Translations under genes and position numbers: made by a program
In this document: positions 1 through 13,400 of the stretch, piece after piece
How positions within the stretch are numbered: the first letter of the stretch is position 1
Layout: each line of letters opens with the position of its first letter
Notes under the pieces: model-generated
The model's input: the letters and a program-made list of their open reading frames with translations, nothing else
Database searches by the model: none
What the model was told of the DNA's origin: nothing
DNA from: Phoenix dactylifera
Lineage: Eukaryota > Streptophyta > Magnoliopsida > Arecales > Arecaceae
Assembly: GCF_009389715.1 (NCBI RefSeq)
Contig: NC_052407.1
Span: 2,089,001 to 2,153,000 of the forward strand
DNA length: 64,000 nt
Reading direction: 5' to 3'

Positions 1-3000
1 ACTAATCAAAAACTTTTTAATTGTAAAAAATTTATAGACTCAGATGATGTGAAATTAAACCACTATGTTATAATATCAAGCTAAATAGTTATACATCTGT
101 GTGTAACAATATGAACCAATTTTTAATTGTGTGCAGAATCTCAATTCAGTCGTAATGGAAGCTACTCCAAAAGGGGTGATCTTGATTGAAGCAAATCTCC
201 TCACAAACTATAGTTGCATTCAAAATAATGTACTGTAAAAATATTTTGAGATGGGCCAGTGCAGATATATATATAGTACTCTATGCCTCACATATGCTTC
301 TTGCTCCTGTTAAAACTAAAATTTTGTTCTAACTGAAAGCAAATTTTAAATGCACTAACTACTATAGATGTTGCTTAACCTACAAAAACAAACTCATCAT
401 GCTCCATCGTGGTTTATCTCGATTGACAATACGATCCATTTTGTTTGAATCAGAGATAGATTTCTATACATCGCATGCCGTCAATTCTGTTTGAATTGGA
501 GGAAGATTTTTATGCACCACAATTGTGTACTTGTTTTCCTACTACCATAAACTCCAACGAAGGAAAGGATGTGAATTTGAGTACGATATCCAACTCTTTC
601 TTTCCTCCTCATGATTTTGTATGTGTTTAAGAGAACAACTTTTTAGTTTTAACTGGTGATTGAAGTCTGAAAAGAGATTTTGTGATGCCATAGAGGTTTT
701 GGATATGCAGCAACTTGCTAATCTTGTATCTATTATGATTTTTTTGCAAATAGATTTTGCTTTTGCTCTCTCCTTATATTTTAGTGCAAGAAAAATCGAG
801 GAATAAGAGACATAATGTGGCATGAAAGTTGGATCTGCAGGACAGCAAGGCTAGCATTTATATGGCTCCTGTCACATTAGATAATGCCAATCATGGATCC
901 ATACATTCTAAATCCAAAAACATACTTATCAAACTATACTGAAAATTGATGACACATAAAAAATCCAATAAACTATCAAAATAGTTAGCCCAATCTTCAA
1001 GCAAATGTTACATGTATGTGTATGCATGAATGGTTAACTTTTAAAGGATGTATGTGAGCTTTATCGGTCTAAAATGAGTTGGAATTTGTAGCACTCTTCT
1101 TTTTTTTTCAATTAAATTCCTCGTCGTAGCCTAATTCAAGCCAAAAAAGACAAGTAAATCCACAGTCAGGTTCTCACTTGATGGATTAGTCAAACCTAAC
1201 TAATTTCATCTTGTTTCACACTACATCTAACTGATTGTGATCTAAAAACCAACAAAGTAAGGAAGGTATAGACTGAAACACCTAGGGTGCAGACCAAATG
1301 GGATGTGGTCTAGGTCTAAAAGAGTAAAAATTATTGGCCTATAACGAGACCTTTATGGATTGGAATCCAAGGAGGATAGCTACACCCATATTCCTACTAT
1401 CCATAATGTGAGAGGAGGAATAGCATTACTTATCATGTATAGTAGTAGTTAGCCATATTGCAAATAATAGCAAGAACATATGTTCAAGAGAAGTAGTTGC
1501 ACCATCTTACCAATTACAGGAAGCAAATATCAAATTATAATGTCGAGAAAAAGGCCTTTCGATCCAGAACATATAAATAAATCCTAATTTATCTTTATTA
1601 TCTTTGCATTAGTTTTACTTTATCTTACACTTTATTTACCAATATGACTCTATCTTAGAAATAGTGTTAACTTAGATCTCTTCTATCATAGCCTAGGCTA
1701 CACACTATTTCTATCTAAAACTATCTTTTCTCATTAGTGATATGATGATTGTGAAAATCCTTAAAGATCGAGGTATCTAGACTCATACTACTCTTGTATC
1801 CTCCTTTTGATTACTTTCTTGCCAACTATTCTAATGCTAATATATACTTGTGGATCTATCTATTCCTTACTATTAGACTTGTCATGCAGCTTCTCTGATA
1901 GACCCGCCAAGAAACAAGTTTCTTTGGCTATCTGGAGAGAACAGCAGGCAAACCACATCTATAAAGGTGTCATTTCATTTATGGCTGAAGTTAGATCAAT
2001 AACTAATTTAGTATCTACATAATTGATAAATTATGTACAATAATACATTGGTACACAATGCGCGCACACATAAAAAAAAGACAAACAATGCCCATCAATG
2101 TTATTAAGCCCATTGATGCACATCACATGTAAGTTGTAATAAAGAAGAAAATTATAATAAGACGAATGAGAAGTGATGATAACATAAAAACTAAAATTAA
2201 CTTCAGGCATTGCAATTGATCTTGTTGATAATTGTTAATTGAGCGTTCTGCACATGCTTTCTTGTTGAACACAAACCTTGTCCCAAAATTGTTCTTAAAA
2301 TTATGTAACTAATGAAATTATAAAAAGATGTAGCAAATGAACAATGAGATGATTTGTGATAGGTGAGGTTTAGATATCAACCAAAATAACACCATCATGA
2401 TATTACCTCTCCTTTAAATATAGGATATTATCGATTTTCAACTATTAATTAATTTTCTAGATTTTAGCAGAAACATGTCATGAATCAAAAAGAAAGCATG
2501 TCTAGTTGATAAGATTTGCAAAGTTGGCAATATCTAATCATGCTACCTAGATTATATATAACACATATCTAATTTCTGAATAGGGGTAAGATATATTTAT
2601 CTACTATCTAGATATAACTAAAAGACTTGCATTATCTTTTAAAAAGACAATAACCATTAGTTATATCATTTATCCCCAAGTCTAATTTGGATCATGAACA
2701 CTGGGTGGGATAGAATAATTATCATGTCATATCCTTGAACATGTCCATAGTGGATCAAATTATGGGGTGGAGTTGCTAATTCCCTGGCATGGGAATCGAT
2801 GGTTCCTAAGATTCTCCAAAATTCCACCTTTTTCCATATTTTATCCCCTGTAATTAAGGAATAGCAAAATGGTTTCTCCTTTGTTGAGGAAGAGTCTCAG
2901 ATGTGATAGGTTAGGGATTTAATTGATCTTATATGTTTATGGACCTATCCAACTATTGGTACAAGATTTTGGGTTAGGTTAATTTGAACATGGTATCAGG

Positions 3001-3773
3001 ATTTTTTTATGCTCCTATGTATTAATCGTCATGTCACTCCTATTCAACTCATAGGGTAAAGATTCTAATTAATCTTATATACACTTTTGGGTTGGATTTG
3101 AACATCAGTAGCAAAAATAAATTAAAAAACTAAAGGCATGCTTATCTTTTTATCCAAAAAAAAATACTCCTATGTCAAATGCATATTGAATAATTAAATC
3201 GGCATACAAATATTTAACCTAAACAAATTTTTTTTTCTATTTATCTCATGTTATCTCTATAGTAGTCATGCCTATTTATAAATATATCAAATAGTTCACT
3301 GAATGACTTACATGCATTTGAACCAGGCTCTCCAGTTTAAAAGAGTGACACATATTTTATCGAAATACTTAAAACAATGAAAATATTGACAATATATATT
3401 AATCAAATTTCATGGAAAAATGATGTATAATGGTTAATGAATTAATAAGTTAAATAAAAGCTCTAGAAAATTAAAAAAAAAGGAGGGCTTTTGACAGAAA
3501 CAATAGCTGTGATATTAAGGGCAATATATATTCAGGCTGGACCAGTTCGGCGGCCACAACTCGAGCCGGAACGCAGCGAACGGGTTCAAGGATCGCCCAA
3601 CCCAAAGTAATCCTGATCTAACTTCAATTCGAAACGATGGCACCGGTCTAGCATGAACCGGACCTAAACCGGTCCAATTAAATTCCAACTTCTTATTCCA
3701 CATAAAAATGAAATCACGGGCACGGGATCAAATAAACGTTAACCGTCGGATCTAGGTCATTTGAGGACCCCTC
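1..3773. other. intergenic, no gene recognised
   Basis: AT-rich sequence upstream of the ribosomal protein gene. I read both strands and found only short open frames without recognisable motifs, start context or splice pairing. The last 250 bases become GC-richer, as expected near a constitutive plant promoter. No RNA gene or clear transposon terminus was identified. Confidence 0.5.
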
Positions 3774-3780
3774 TTTTATA
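3774..3780 (+). promoter_or_regulatory. possible TATA element of RPL34
   Basis: TTTTATA lies 87 bases before the eL34 start codon and is followed by a C/T-rich stretch typical of plant ribosomal protein leaders. Position is the only support; no transcript data are available. Confidence 0.3.
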
Positions 3781-3866
3781 GTCATCCGGTGACGAGCTTC
3801 CTCCTCCTCTCGGGTTTAGTCTCCAGCTTCGAAGAAGAGAGGAGGGGAGAGAGAAGGGAGTGGAAG

Positions 3867-6800
3867 ATGGTGCAGCGATTGACGTATCGAAAGAGGCATA
3901 GCTATGCCACCAAATCGAACCAGACCAGGGTAGTCAAAACCCCAGGTGAAGATCAGATTGCGGCGCTCTTTAATTGTTCGAGGGTTTATGAGATCTTTTA
4001 GGTTTTTCACTGTTGATTGATTGAATCTTTTTTCTCTTTGTTCCGTTTCCATTCGAATCGGAATTTGTGGATTTGTCGAATATTTCGTTTAGATCTCATC
4101 ATCTGAGATGCTGGGGTTTGAGGTGTTGTGATTTTTTTTCCCCGAGTGGGTGATTGTCATGCTTTATTTTTGTTTAACATTGAATGGACGTTGCTTCGAT
4201 ACCGCAGGTGGCAAGCTTGTGTATCAGTACACTAAGAAGAGGGCAAGTGGCCCGAAATGCCCTGTGACTGGCAAGAGAATCCAAGGGGTATGTGGTTCTT
4301 GTTTAACCATCTCTTTTCCAAAACCTTTGTGAATGCTTAATATTGAGCTTTTCCTTACGCGTATCTTTTCCCTCTCACTATTAGTTGATAGCATTTTAAG
4401 GTTTAGATGGTTGCTTTATAATTATTCAGTTTATGAGCTGGATTTTTGTGGTCTAAGATAATACATTTGTCTCGAGATGGTTAGCATGTAGCATCCCATT
4501 GACAGTGCTTCATCATTGTATATAAATTTCTGCTGCTTGTTCATATAAAAAGGAAGGCATGGATGTCACCAATTGAATGTATATACAACACGTACTGTCA
4601 ATATGGTTGGGATGTTGGAATCATTAAACATCAAGAAATTATACTATATGGGCTAAAGAGAAAGTTATGTTAGTGTTTGGATATAGGATGTTGGATTTTA
4701 TCATTCATTTTGAGATCTTAAATGTTTGAGTAACAATAAATGGTTATGGTGCATTGTGGATGTGGATAAGAGATATGGACAATGGTATTACAGATTTTTT
4801 GTTATGGTGTATTTGAAAAAGGAAAAGGACAATTGATAAGTTATATTACATTTTTATATGGGCGGTCAAGGGACCACTTAGTGCATATGCAATATGTAGG
4901 CTGCACAACAGGTGCTTGTGCAGCTGCTTTTTTAACTATTATAAATAAATTAAATATATGGAAGTATAACAAAGCAAAATTAATTGTAGTAATCTATTTT
5001 GATAAATAGTAGCCATATTAGTAACAATAACAACTAAATTCTAGTGCTTATTTGTTGATACTTTATACCTAATGAGTTATATTTATAACTTAATCACCAT
5101 ATAAACCTTATTAACACTGTATGGGCCCATGTAAACCATATGAAACCTGACCATCATGTCTAACCTAATTCATTTTCATTGTTCCGCATATATGCGGTGT
5201 GTGTTGTATATCACAACCACATTTAGGCAATACAGTGCAGTCGACACACCACATTTGCTTATGCAGATTCATATGCAACCCATGAACCATGTTTTAAAAA
5301 AACAAAGGTATTTCTATGTATTTTCATGTATGTATGTATGTATATACTAGTGTATGCATATAGGGGCAGCAAAAATTGCCCCACCACTGGGGTCAAGACT
5401 TTTAGCTAGGATCAGCTACAGCTCAGATTTTCTACGGAATTTCAATGTGTCAGATATTGGCCCAAGCTTTGGACCTGGCTTGAGTCATAAGGATACAGTC
5501 TTTTTGGATAGAAATAGTTTAGGTTTGGGTTGATCATGATCTTGGATAAGAATTTTAGAAGTAAGTAGTCTTTTTTGGATTCCAGTTGTGAAATGATTTT
5601 CAAATTAAGCGGTAAGAACTGTAAATGTTGGATTTGATAGGTCAGCATAGATTTTTTACGAACTTGAGTACAAAATAGATTAAGTTAGGTTTAAATGGGT
5701 AAACCGAAATGACCTGTTGGTGAGTATACGTCAAGAGATCTCAACCCGATGTTGGGTTGAGTCAAGGTTTTGTATGTTCTTGTCTTTACTTGATCGAACT
5801 CAAGCATGTTCTGACCCATTGCCATCCCTATGTGCGTCTATAAACAACAAGTTGGGGTTATGTAGTTTGTATAATTTTCCTTTAGGTGAATAACTAATTA
5901 AAATTCTTGTGATAATCCTTATTCAGAATGATTATAGACAGGGTATTTTGGAAAGGAAGATCACATCACATAGATTCTATCTCCGTCTCTTTGCTTATCT
6001 TTTCCTCATTGCTCAACACATGTAACACCTAAAATCTCGTATGTTCATCTGATCCAGTCTTGACTGAATCTTTCTGCATGTGTGTGTCTACTGTGAACAC
6101 AACCCACAAGTCGGCTATGTCAGAAAAGAAAACAGGTTCAAGACATTCTCTACCCTCCACTCTGATCGTGGAACATATTATAACGCAATATGAATGTTGA
6201 ACATGTATCTAAGTAAAAGCAAAATCTTTGCAGATAAATCTTTGACTATACCCCTTCTATCTATTAAAAAAATCTCAACCAAAATTTGCCGTACCGTTGG
6301 GACCATATTGTACCAGGCGTACCATACAATATCGATACGGAACCGGTATGGAGTACCATATCCTACCAATACTCGGTATATTGAATCTTACCATACCGTA
6401 CCGCATACTGAAACTATAATAGAATGGTACTGGTATGGGGTCCAGTACTAAGACAACGAATCTTGATCTCAACTATGAAGAGATTCAAAGATCCTATATC
6501 TAATACATATAGCTGTTATTTTCCTTAAAAACATAAAAAGAAGGAAAATGTGGTGATCATAATTGGGATTTGTCCATGATTTGATACCCCCCCCTTCCCC
6601 TTTTATAAAAAAAAAATGAATCGATTTTGATTGGAAGTATTCAACATGTCCCATGTTCCAGGTGTACTATCATTCTTTACATGCAGGATTGGCCTCAGCT
6701 AGACTACAAAGACCTGTTTTGGATTTTAATGTCATGGATTACTGTCTTTATTAGCATTATATTTCATATATTCATTGAAACCCTGCACTTTAACTGAGGT

Positions 6801-8367
6801 TACCATACATTATTGTAGGGAATCCGTTTTGACATGCCTTCTTGGAATATACTTTGCATATTTGTTTGTCGTTTAGGAAAACATTTTGGTTTCCATATAC
6901 ATTCTTATAATGCAGTTAGTGTACTGTATTATTTGATCTTGCTTGGCAGATTAGAGTTCAACTTTTTGTTCTATTACCAGACGCAGATAACTTACAATTT
7001 CTTTGAATTTGATCAACAAACTTTTCTGCTCTTGGTGTTTTGATATTGATGTTGCCAGATATTTTTAACTGGTTTATATTTCTCAACAATTGCTTCTACT
7101 GGATGACCAAAGAAACGTAATTGAAATTGAGTAGAGTGGAAATTGGTTGATGTGACATTTTGATTTTTCTTAAACGTGGTATAGAGAAGAATTGTTTCCC
7201 CATTTGGAAATTGTGGAACACCTTATGACTCGCAAGTTAAGGTGATTAAGATTCTTTTTGAATCATGGCATATGGGGAAACCTGGTTTGGTGTTTGAAAA
7301 ATTTTAAAATTTCAGAAATATGATTTTCTAAAGTTGCTTTGTTGTTTATCTTTTCTCAGATAGTTCTCGGTGCCTTTTTTGAATATATCATATCTAGTTC
7401 TGAAATCTAGTCATACTCTTCCATTGGATATATACTTAAATGAGGATGAGTGCCTGTTATCAGGATCCCTTCTTGTACTCGAATCATGGATGAAATTCCA
7501 TTCTGTGGTTACTTTTTTGATTCTTTGAACTTCATTAATCTAGTTACTTTTTGCAGTCTTGGGTGATGAAGAGAAGAATGCATGAGAATGTGAATAGTGT
7601 TCAAGTGTGCAACTGTTTAAAATTTATAAAATATTTTTAGACCTTTTTGAGAGTGGGCTTTTATGCATTAAATACCATATAAAATTAATGTGCATGGGTA
7701 GGCAGTAGGTCAGTTGCCTATCAAAATGCATTTCCGATGCGACAGTTTGCAACAAATGTGCAATTTGCTTAGGTTGGTGGACATTGACTTGAGCTTGTTT
7801 ATCACTGTTGTCTTGCCTGGGGTTTGTCTTGATCTTCAACAGTGCCAATTGACTAGTATATATAGTTTCCCGCTATAGCCTATTTAGTATGTGTATTATC
7901 TGTTGGCTCTGATTTGTCATATTTTGCATGATGTATTTTGGAAACTTTTGGAAGTTTTTGAGGTTTTAATATTTGGTGGATACTTAAGATTGTTGCTTCT
8001 GTAGCATTAATGTCTCTTCTTAATTGTTGCCTACATACGAGGAAGCATGATGTCTATTTTTGTACTTTTAGATTCCTCACTAAGACTGCTGAGTACAAGA
8101 GGTCTAGATTGTCTAGAAACCAGAGGACCGTGAACCCGTGCTTACGGTGGGGTTTTATCAGGCAGTGCTGTCAGGGAAAGGTCAGTAACCACTTCATTTG
8201 CCGGCTTGTATCGGTTTGATTATTTACATTGCTCTAGTCTTGTATATGTTCATAACACTAGTTGGTTTTGTAGGATCATTCGAGCTTTTTGGTTGAAGAG
8301 CAGAAGATTTGTTAAGAAATGTTTTGAAAAATCAGAAGGCAAGGAAAAGCAAGCCTCTAAGAGCTAA
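3867..8367 (+). CDS. RPL34: 60S ribosomal protein L34 (eL34), 4 exons, frame broken in exons 3-4
   Basis: Encodes eL34, a small basic protein of the cytosolic large ribosomal subunit. Exons by splice sites and homology: 3867-3945, 4208-4287, 8072-8180 and 8274-8367. Exon 1 reads [20 protein letters not shown] and exon 2 contains [19 protein letters not shown], both characteristic of eL34. Exon 3 carries [10 protein letters not shown] and, in a shifted frame, the YGGVLSG block; exon 4 encodes the lysine-rich tail. Overall length would be the family's usual 120 aa. Exon 3 has about three single-base indels and exon 4 about four, so the literal reading frame is broken although all splice sites are intact. 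The same kind of damage hits the neighbouring dehydrogenase exons, so assembly error is more likely than a pseudogene. Intron 2 is long (3.8 kb) and carries a foldback repeat. Confidence 0.9.
6282..6466. mobile_element. GGTACC-rich foldback/MITE-like element, copy 1
   Basis: About 185 bp, in RPL34 intron 2. It begins AAATTTGCCGTACCG and ends in the reverse complement of GATCAAGATTCGTTG, with many internal GTACC/GGTAC words. The right end matches the left end of copy 4 (28.9 kb), so they belong to one inverted-terminal-repeat family. Confidence 0.6.
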
Positions 8368-8683
8368 AACAAGAGAGCAGCAAAATGGCTTGAATTTTTG
8401 GGTGTACATAGAAAATTTTTGACTAGCACGATGATGATTATGAGGACTTTGGCATGGAGTTTGGTTGAGATAATTGTTCAATTTTACAGGCTATGGATTT
8501 GTTCGGGAAGTTCAGGGATAATCGATCCGATCGTAGACTTTGGTTTGACTATTGTTGGTTTGTACTAGCACTCGAATATTTGTTAAACACAGGTTCGTCC
8601 GGTAACTGGTTTACTAGTGGCTCCTGATACTTTTACACTGCTTTTTAAAAATCAATCATTTTGGCATTAGTAGGCCAAGATTG

Positions 8684-8782
<99 letters not shown>

Positions 8783-8814
8783 TATGTGTGTCGTGTATAT
8801 ATATATATATATAT
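8684..8814. repeat. compound microsatellite (CT)n-(TA)n-(TGTA)n-(TA)n
   Basis: A (CT) run is followed by (TA), then a TGTA tetranucleotide run, then another (TA) run. It lies just downstream of the RPL34 stop. Low-complexity open frames on both strands here are artefacts of the repeat. Confidence 0.95.
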
Positions 8815-10487
8815 CGCGCTCGTAAACCAATGTCACCTTTTCACTGGTATGTTGAGTCTGGACTCACTGGATTTGGGAGTCTGCCTTTATGAGGTATATG
8901 AATAACTTCTTTTCTTGACTGGGCTGTGTTCAACCTTATAATCCTGCCACTTAACACTTGGTCAGCCAATGCTTGGTTACATTTCTCCTGATGAATGGGC
9001 TGGTTATGCTTTCTGTTTTTCTCCTAAATGGTTTGGTGTTCCATTTCCTTTATATAACTTTTTCTAAACCTTTATTTAAGATTATTTTACGTTTAAAGAC
9101 GGACCTCTTTATTGGCCGACACATGGCTTTGAGCTATTCTGTGCTCCTCTTCAGTTTTACAGGGTTGCAAGGAGGAAGGGAGAGAGGGGGGACCTGTTTC
9201 AAATAATTGATGAAAGGGTATAATATTTACCCAGTTAATTGGATGGATGGTGTCAGCTTCGACATTTTGCAAAGCACATATTATCAGCTTCGACTTTCAT
9301 GAAACCCTCTGAGAGCTTTCTCCATGCCTGTTGCAGGCGTACCTACTGCCTTCCCTGAATCGCTTGCGGTGCCTGCCCTTTATCGAATTCTACGCGGTGA
9401 TCCATACCGGAGCTACTCCTTGCTGTTGGGATTAGAAATTAGAGACCCTATCCTCCCCTTGCATGCTCTGCCATTACATATCCCGTACTGCTGGTTAGCC
9501 CATTTCCAAACATTGGAAGCTGTGTTAATTACCCCTACTCGTCGCAGTCTAAATTTCTCAACCTGCAATCGCAGTTTACCAATCCTGATCATTTCTAATT
9601 TGTGCGTGCCATTCATTTAACCCCACCCTTTGGATAAATCAAATTCAAGAACTGGCGTGCTACAGTCTCATCCAACCACGTCCTCTAAGCCGTATCTGAG
9701 AAGTTCAAATGACAGCATATATTTGAGATGCATATGTTTGTTCGCGGCGAAAAGTTTCGAATGACAGCTTGAAAAGCTCTTGGCTTACACAAGGATCAGA
9801 ATCAAGATGCGACTGTTACGCAACGAAGTATTGCTAGGAGCTGCCTGTCCTGCAAGTGCTATATCACAGTGGATAAGGGAGCCAGCAGGTGAAGCATTTT
9901 CCTATGCGATTCTATCTATATGCCATTAATTCAAAAGGAAAGGATTCAATCATGGATTGCTTGGCTGTAACACAAAATTATCCAACTGTCTAAATGTCCA
10001 ATTGATTTGGTTCAACATTGAAAAAAAATAATAATCATTTAGTAAGAATGACAATGCAAATTCTAATAAAACATCCTAGATTTTCTTTAAAAAAAATAAA
10101 AAAAGGCATCAAGCAATAAGAAAATCATCCAAAAATTTTTATTGATTCATTTCATTTTGTAGTATATCATTCTTACTTCAGTTTGCACTTCTATCTACCC
10201 CCGTTGTGGGAGCTGGTAGGATTATAACATATATAACAAATACATATCACCATGGCTGCAGATTGTTGTGAAGAAAGTGAACAAGAACAAAACATGTTTG
10301 GCTGAAATGATCAAGAGTCCTATACATAAAATGTAGTGAAACTTTGTAAAATTTCATCATTGTATTATGAACCATTTGTTTGATGACACATGACAGTAAC
10401 CACTGGTAGCACATAATTAAACATATATCTTGAAAAGTCAGCATGAACCCAACAAGAATCTTTCAGACAGATTTTTACTGAAGAATA
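8815..10487. other. intergenic between convergent RPL34 and D2HGDH
   Basis: Spacer between the 3' ends of two convergent genes. It presumably holds both 3' UTRs, but I could not place poly(A) sites with confidence. No coding region or transposon signature was recognised. Confidence 0.5.
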
Positions 10488-13400
10488 TTATTGAAGCAGG
10501 GATTGAGGGAGGACTTTGTAAGGTTCAATATTCCATTGGGGTCCAATAGCTTCTTGATAGATGCCATTAGTTGCACCTGTTCGCATATGCATATACAATT
10601 GACAAATAAGAACCTCAACATTATATAATTATTAATGAAAACCTAAAATGCACTAAATAGCATCAGGCAGCCAGAGGCGATTTCAAAATTCAAACTCATA
10701 AAATTCATCATCATATATGCTGAAATAAAAGAAGCAACATTTATACAGCTTCATAAATTCACCTTCAGGCAAGAGCACAATGGCATCGCCCTGTGGGATC
10801 AGCTGCTTACATCATTCTAATTCTAGATGAACTATCAACTGAGTCATGTATAAGATTGTATTATATTTACCAATCTATCATACTTAAGTTATGTAAAAGA
10901 AAAGGTATCAAATTCCCTAGTTTTTTCAAAGATCTTCCGGTCATCTTGAGGCATTTCAAATTTGATTAGAAGGCAGAAAAAGTGTACACATCTTACTTTT
11001 TTTTTATAGAATTCTTCCAACACAACTAAAAAGGTTTGAACCTCTAGATCTTCCCCAAGGGCAAGCCTATATCAGAGGGGTGCCAACCAACTGAGCTAAC
11101 AACTTTTGGGCTATATACCTCTTAGTTTTATAGTATAACAAATATTTCTTTTGGTTCATGATCAAATTACACTTGTGTAACACTTATGGAGTTGCAACCG
11201 GCGTAACAAGTTGCACCTTTTTTTGGAATAGATGATGGAGGCCCTACATTGATCATTTGAGCTATTGGATGTGATCAATTACCTCTAAACTACTTATATA
11301 CAAAAATTATGTGATTTTGAGACCCTTAGCCTATGTATCAAGTGGTCACAAAAAACATACACTGCACATATTATTTGAACTGCCTAATTTTTGATTATGC
11401 ATAGGTTAGGAATCTCCAAATCACATAGTTTTTAGTATGTAAGCAGTTTAGAGGTACTAATTCACATCCAATGGCTTGGATCATCAATATGGCACCCCTG
11501 TCGTCCAACTCAAAAAAAAGTGTAACTCTATAATAGTTACACCAGGTGCAACTTTACCATAAACATTAAGTTCTATTAAAGTTAACATACTATGTATCTT
11601 ACAATGATATCAAGATAATATGAACATTTAAATGTTCAAGTTATTCGTCTAGTCCATTAACTTGATAAATGCACAATTGTAGCAGGTATCTGTATAATCT
11701 CAGTTAAAATTTTTCATATAAAATATGAGACAAACCAAAATCTTCAAGATTTCTAGAGATAAAAAACCAATGAAAGAATTATGTTACTACACATTTAGCA
11801 GTTTCCAATTTGGTTTATCCAGCATTCAACAGTAGTTAAAATCCTACATATTGATATTCAAGGTAAGGTATTTTCAATGTCAGTAATTTTAGGAGACTTA
11901 ATATAGGAGTACACAAAAGCACTCTATTCACAAAAGAAATAGTAATAAATTATATATATGATAATATCAAGGTTGGCGGAACCGTTCCGAACCAGGCGGT
12001 TCCGCCCGTTCAGAGCCTTCGGACCGTAAAAACGAGACGCGTGCCGGAGCTAGAGAAGGAGAAGGAAAGAGAGAGCGAACGTGGGAGGGAGGGAGAGGGA
12101 GAGGTGGCGGAAGCCAGCGGAGGCCGCAGAGGGCGAGGTCGCGGCCGGTTCCCATGTTTCTAACGAAACAGGGGTTCGACTGTGGCCTCACCCCCACAGC
12201 CCTCTACCCGGCATCCGCCACCTCTGTCCCCCTCTCCCCCTTCTCCTCTCTCTCTATTTTTCTCTCTCCACGGTACCGTGCCTCGTCGGTACAAGGCCCG
12301 ACACGGCCCGTACCAACTCGAGCTGCCGGAAAACCAGTATGGTACCCGGTACGGTTCCTCCGACCTTGGATAATATGAATTGCACTATTATGGTTTTAGG
12401 AACCTAATATAGTTCAAGAAAAACAAATTTTGGTTTAAGAAACTGACATATTCACAGGTTAAAGTAATTAATACCACTGAAGACAGCAATGAATTTTGAG
12501 ACCGGAGTAAGAACTGCGCAACTCAACAAATAACAATAAATTTTACAGGCAAGCTTAAGTTATTTACAGTTTCTGGGGACTTGCTGTAATGAATCTTATC
12601 TGCCTTCATCAATCCTAAACCATGTTCTGCACTGATACTTCCTCTATGTGTTGAGGTCACTCATAGACAAAAGGTTCAATTTGCGCAAGAATCTGCAAAA
12701 TTTACTTGCACGTGAGACCACTGATATAGTAACTAAATATCAATTCTGATATGAGCTTTAACCACAATGAGGAGATTTACATTATCGTCATAGTGAGTTG
12801 TTGAGATATTTAAGTGCAGATTTCCATCTCCCAAGATGGCCATACCCCACTAACCTTAACTGTCTCGCCTGAGATGTGAAAATGAACACATACTAGGTCC
12901 AAATAATTACCCAAGAACTACAAATTCGTACAGCAACATTGGTTGAATTATGAAAATAAGAGAGACTAAATTACAAAGACAGTGACAGTTTGCAAGCTAC
13001 ATTCACAATACTAAATTGAAGTAATAGTGAGGTTAACTACCAAGCCGTGCACGCATTCTTCAACAATATCATAGAGATTTTCAACAGGTAGTGATAAGTC
13101 ATACTTGTAGACTGCTTCCTGCTTTCACCATTGCTTCTGATAAACCCTGCCAACACAAGGCTTTTCTGAACATCAATTCTGATTAATTTAAGAACTTAGT
13201 CACTTCATTGTCAAGTCACCAATAACATTTTAAATTAAAAGAAAAAGGGGAATATTTTTATAAATGATGGTGATGGAGTATTTCAGATCACTCCAGGTTG
13301 CCCAAGATGCAAATGACATAAAACTGAGAAGAAACAAATCAAAAGCTTAGTGTCCATGCTCCAGATTAAATTGATTAGAGTCATTAGACCTATGATCTAT

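Noticed and set aside
3867..8367. RPL34 as a decayed pseudogene
   Set aside because: Introns and splice sites are kept, exons 1-2 are perfect, and the damage pattern is shared with the adjacent gene across one block. Sequence error explains both more simply, though it is not proven.
12081..12407. 108-codon + strand frame near 12.1-12.4 kb
   Set aside because: Lies within foldback copy 2; its Arg/Glu- and Pro/Ser-rich peptides come from GA/CT-rich sequence.
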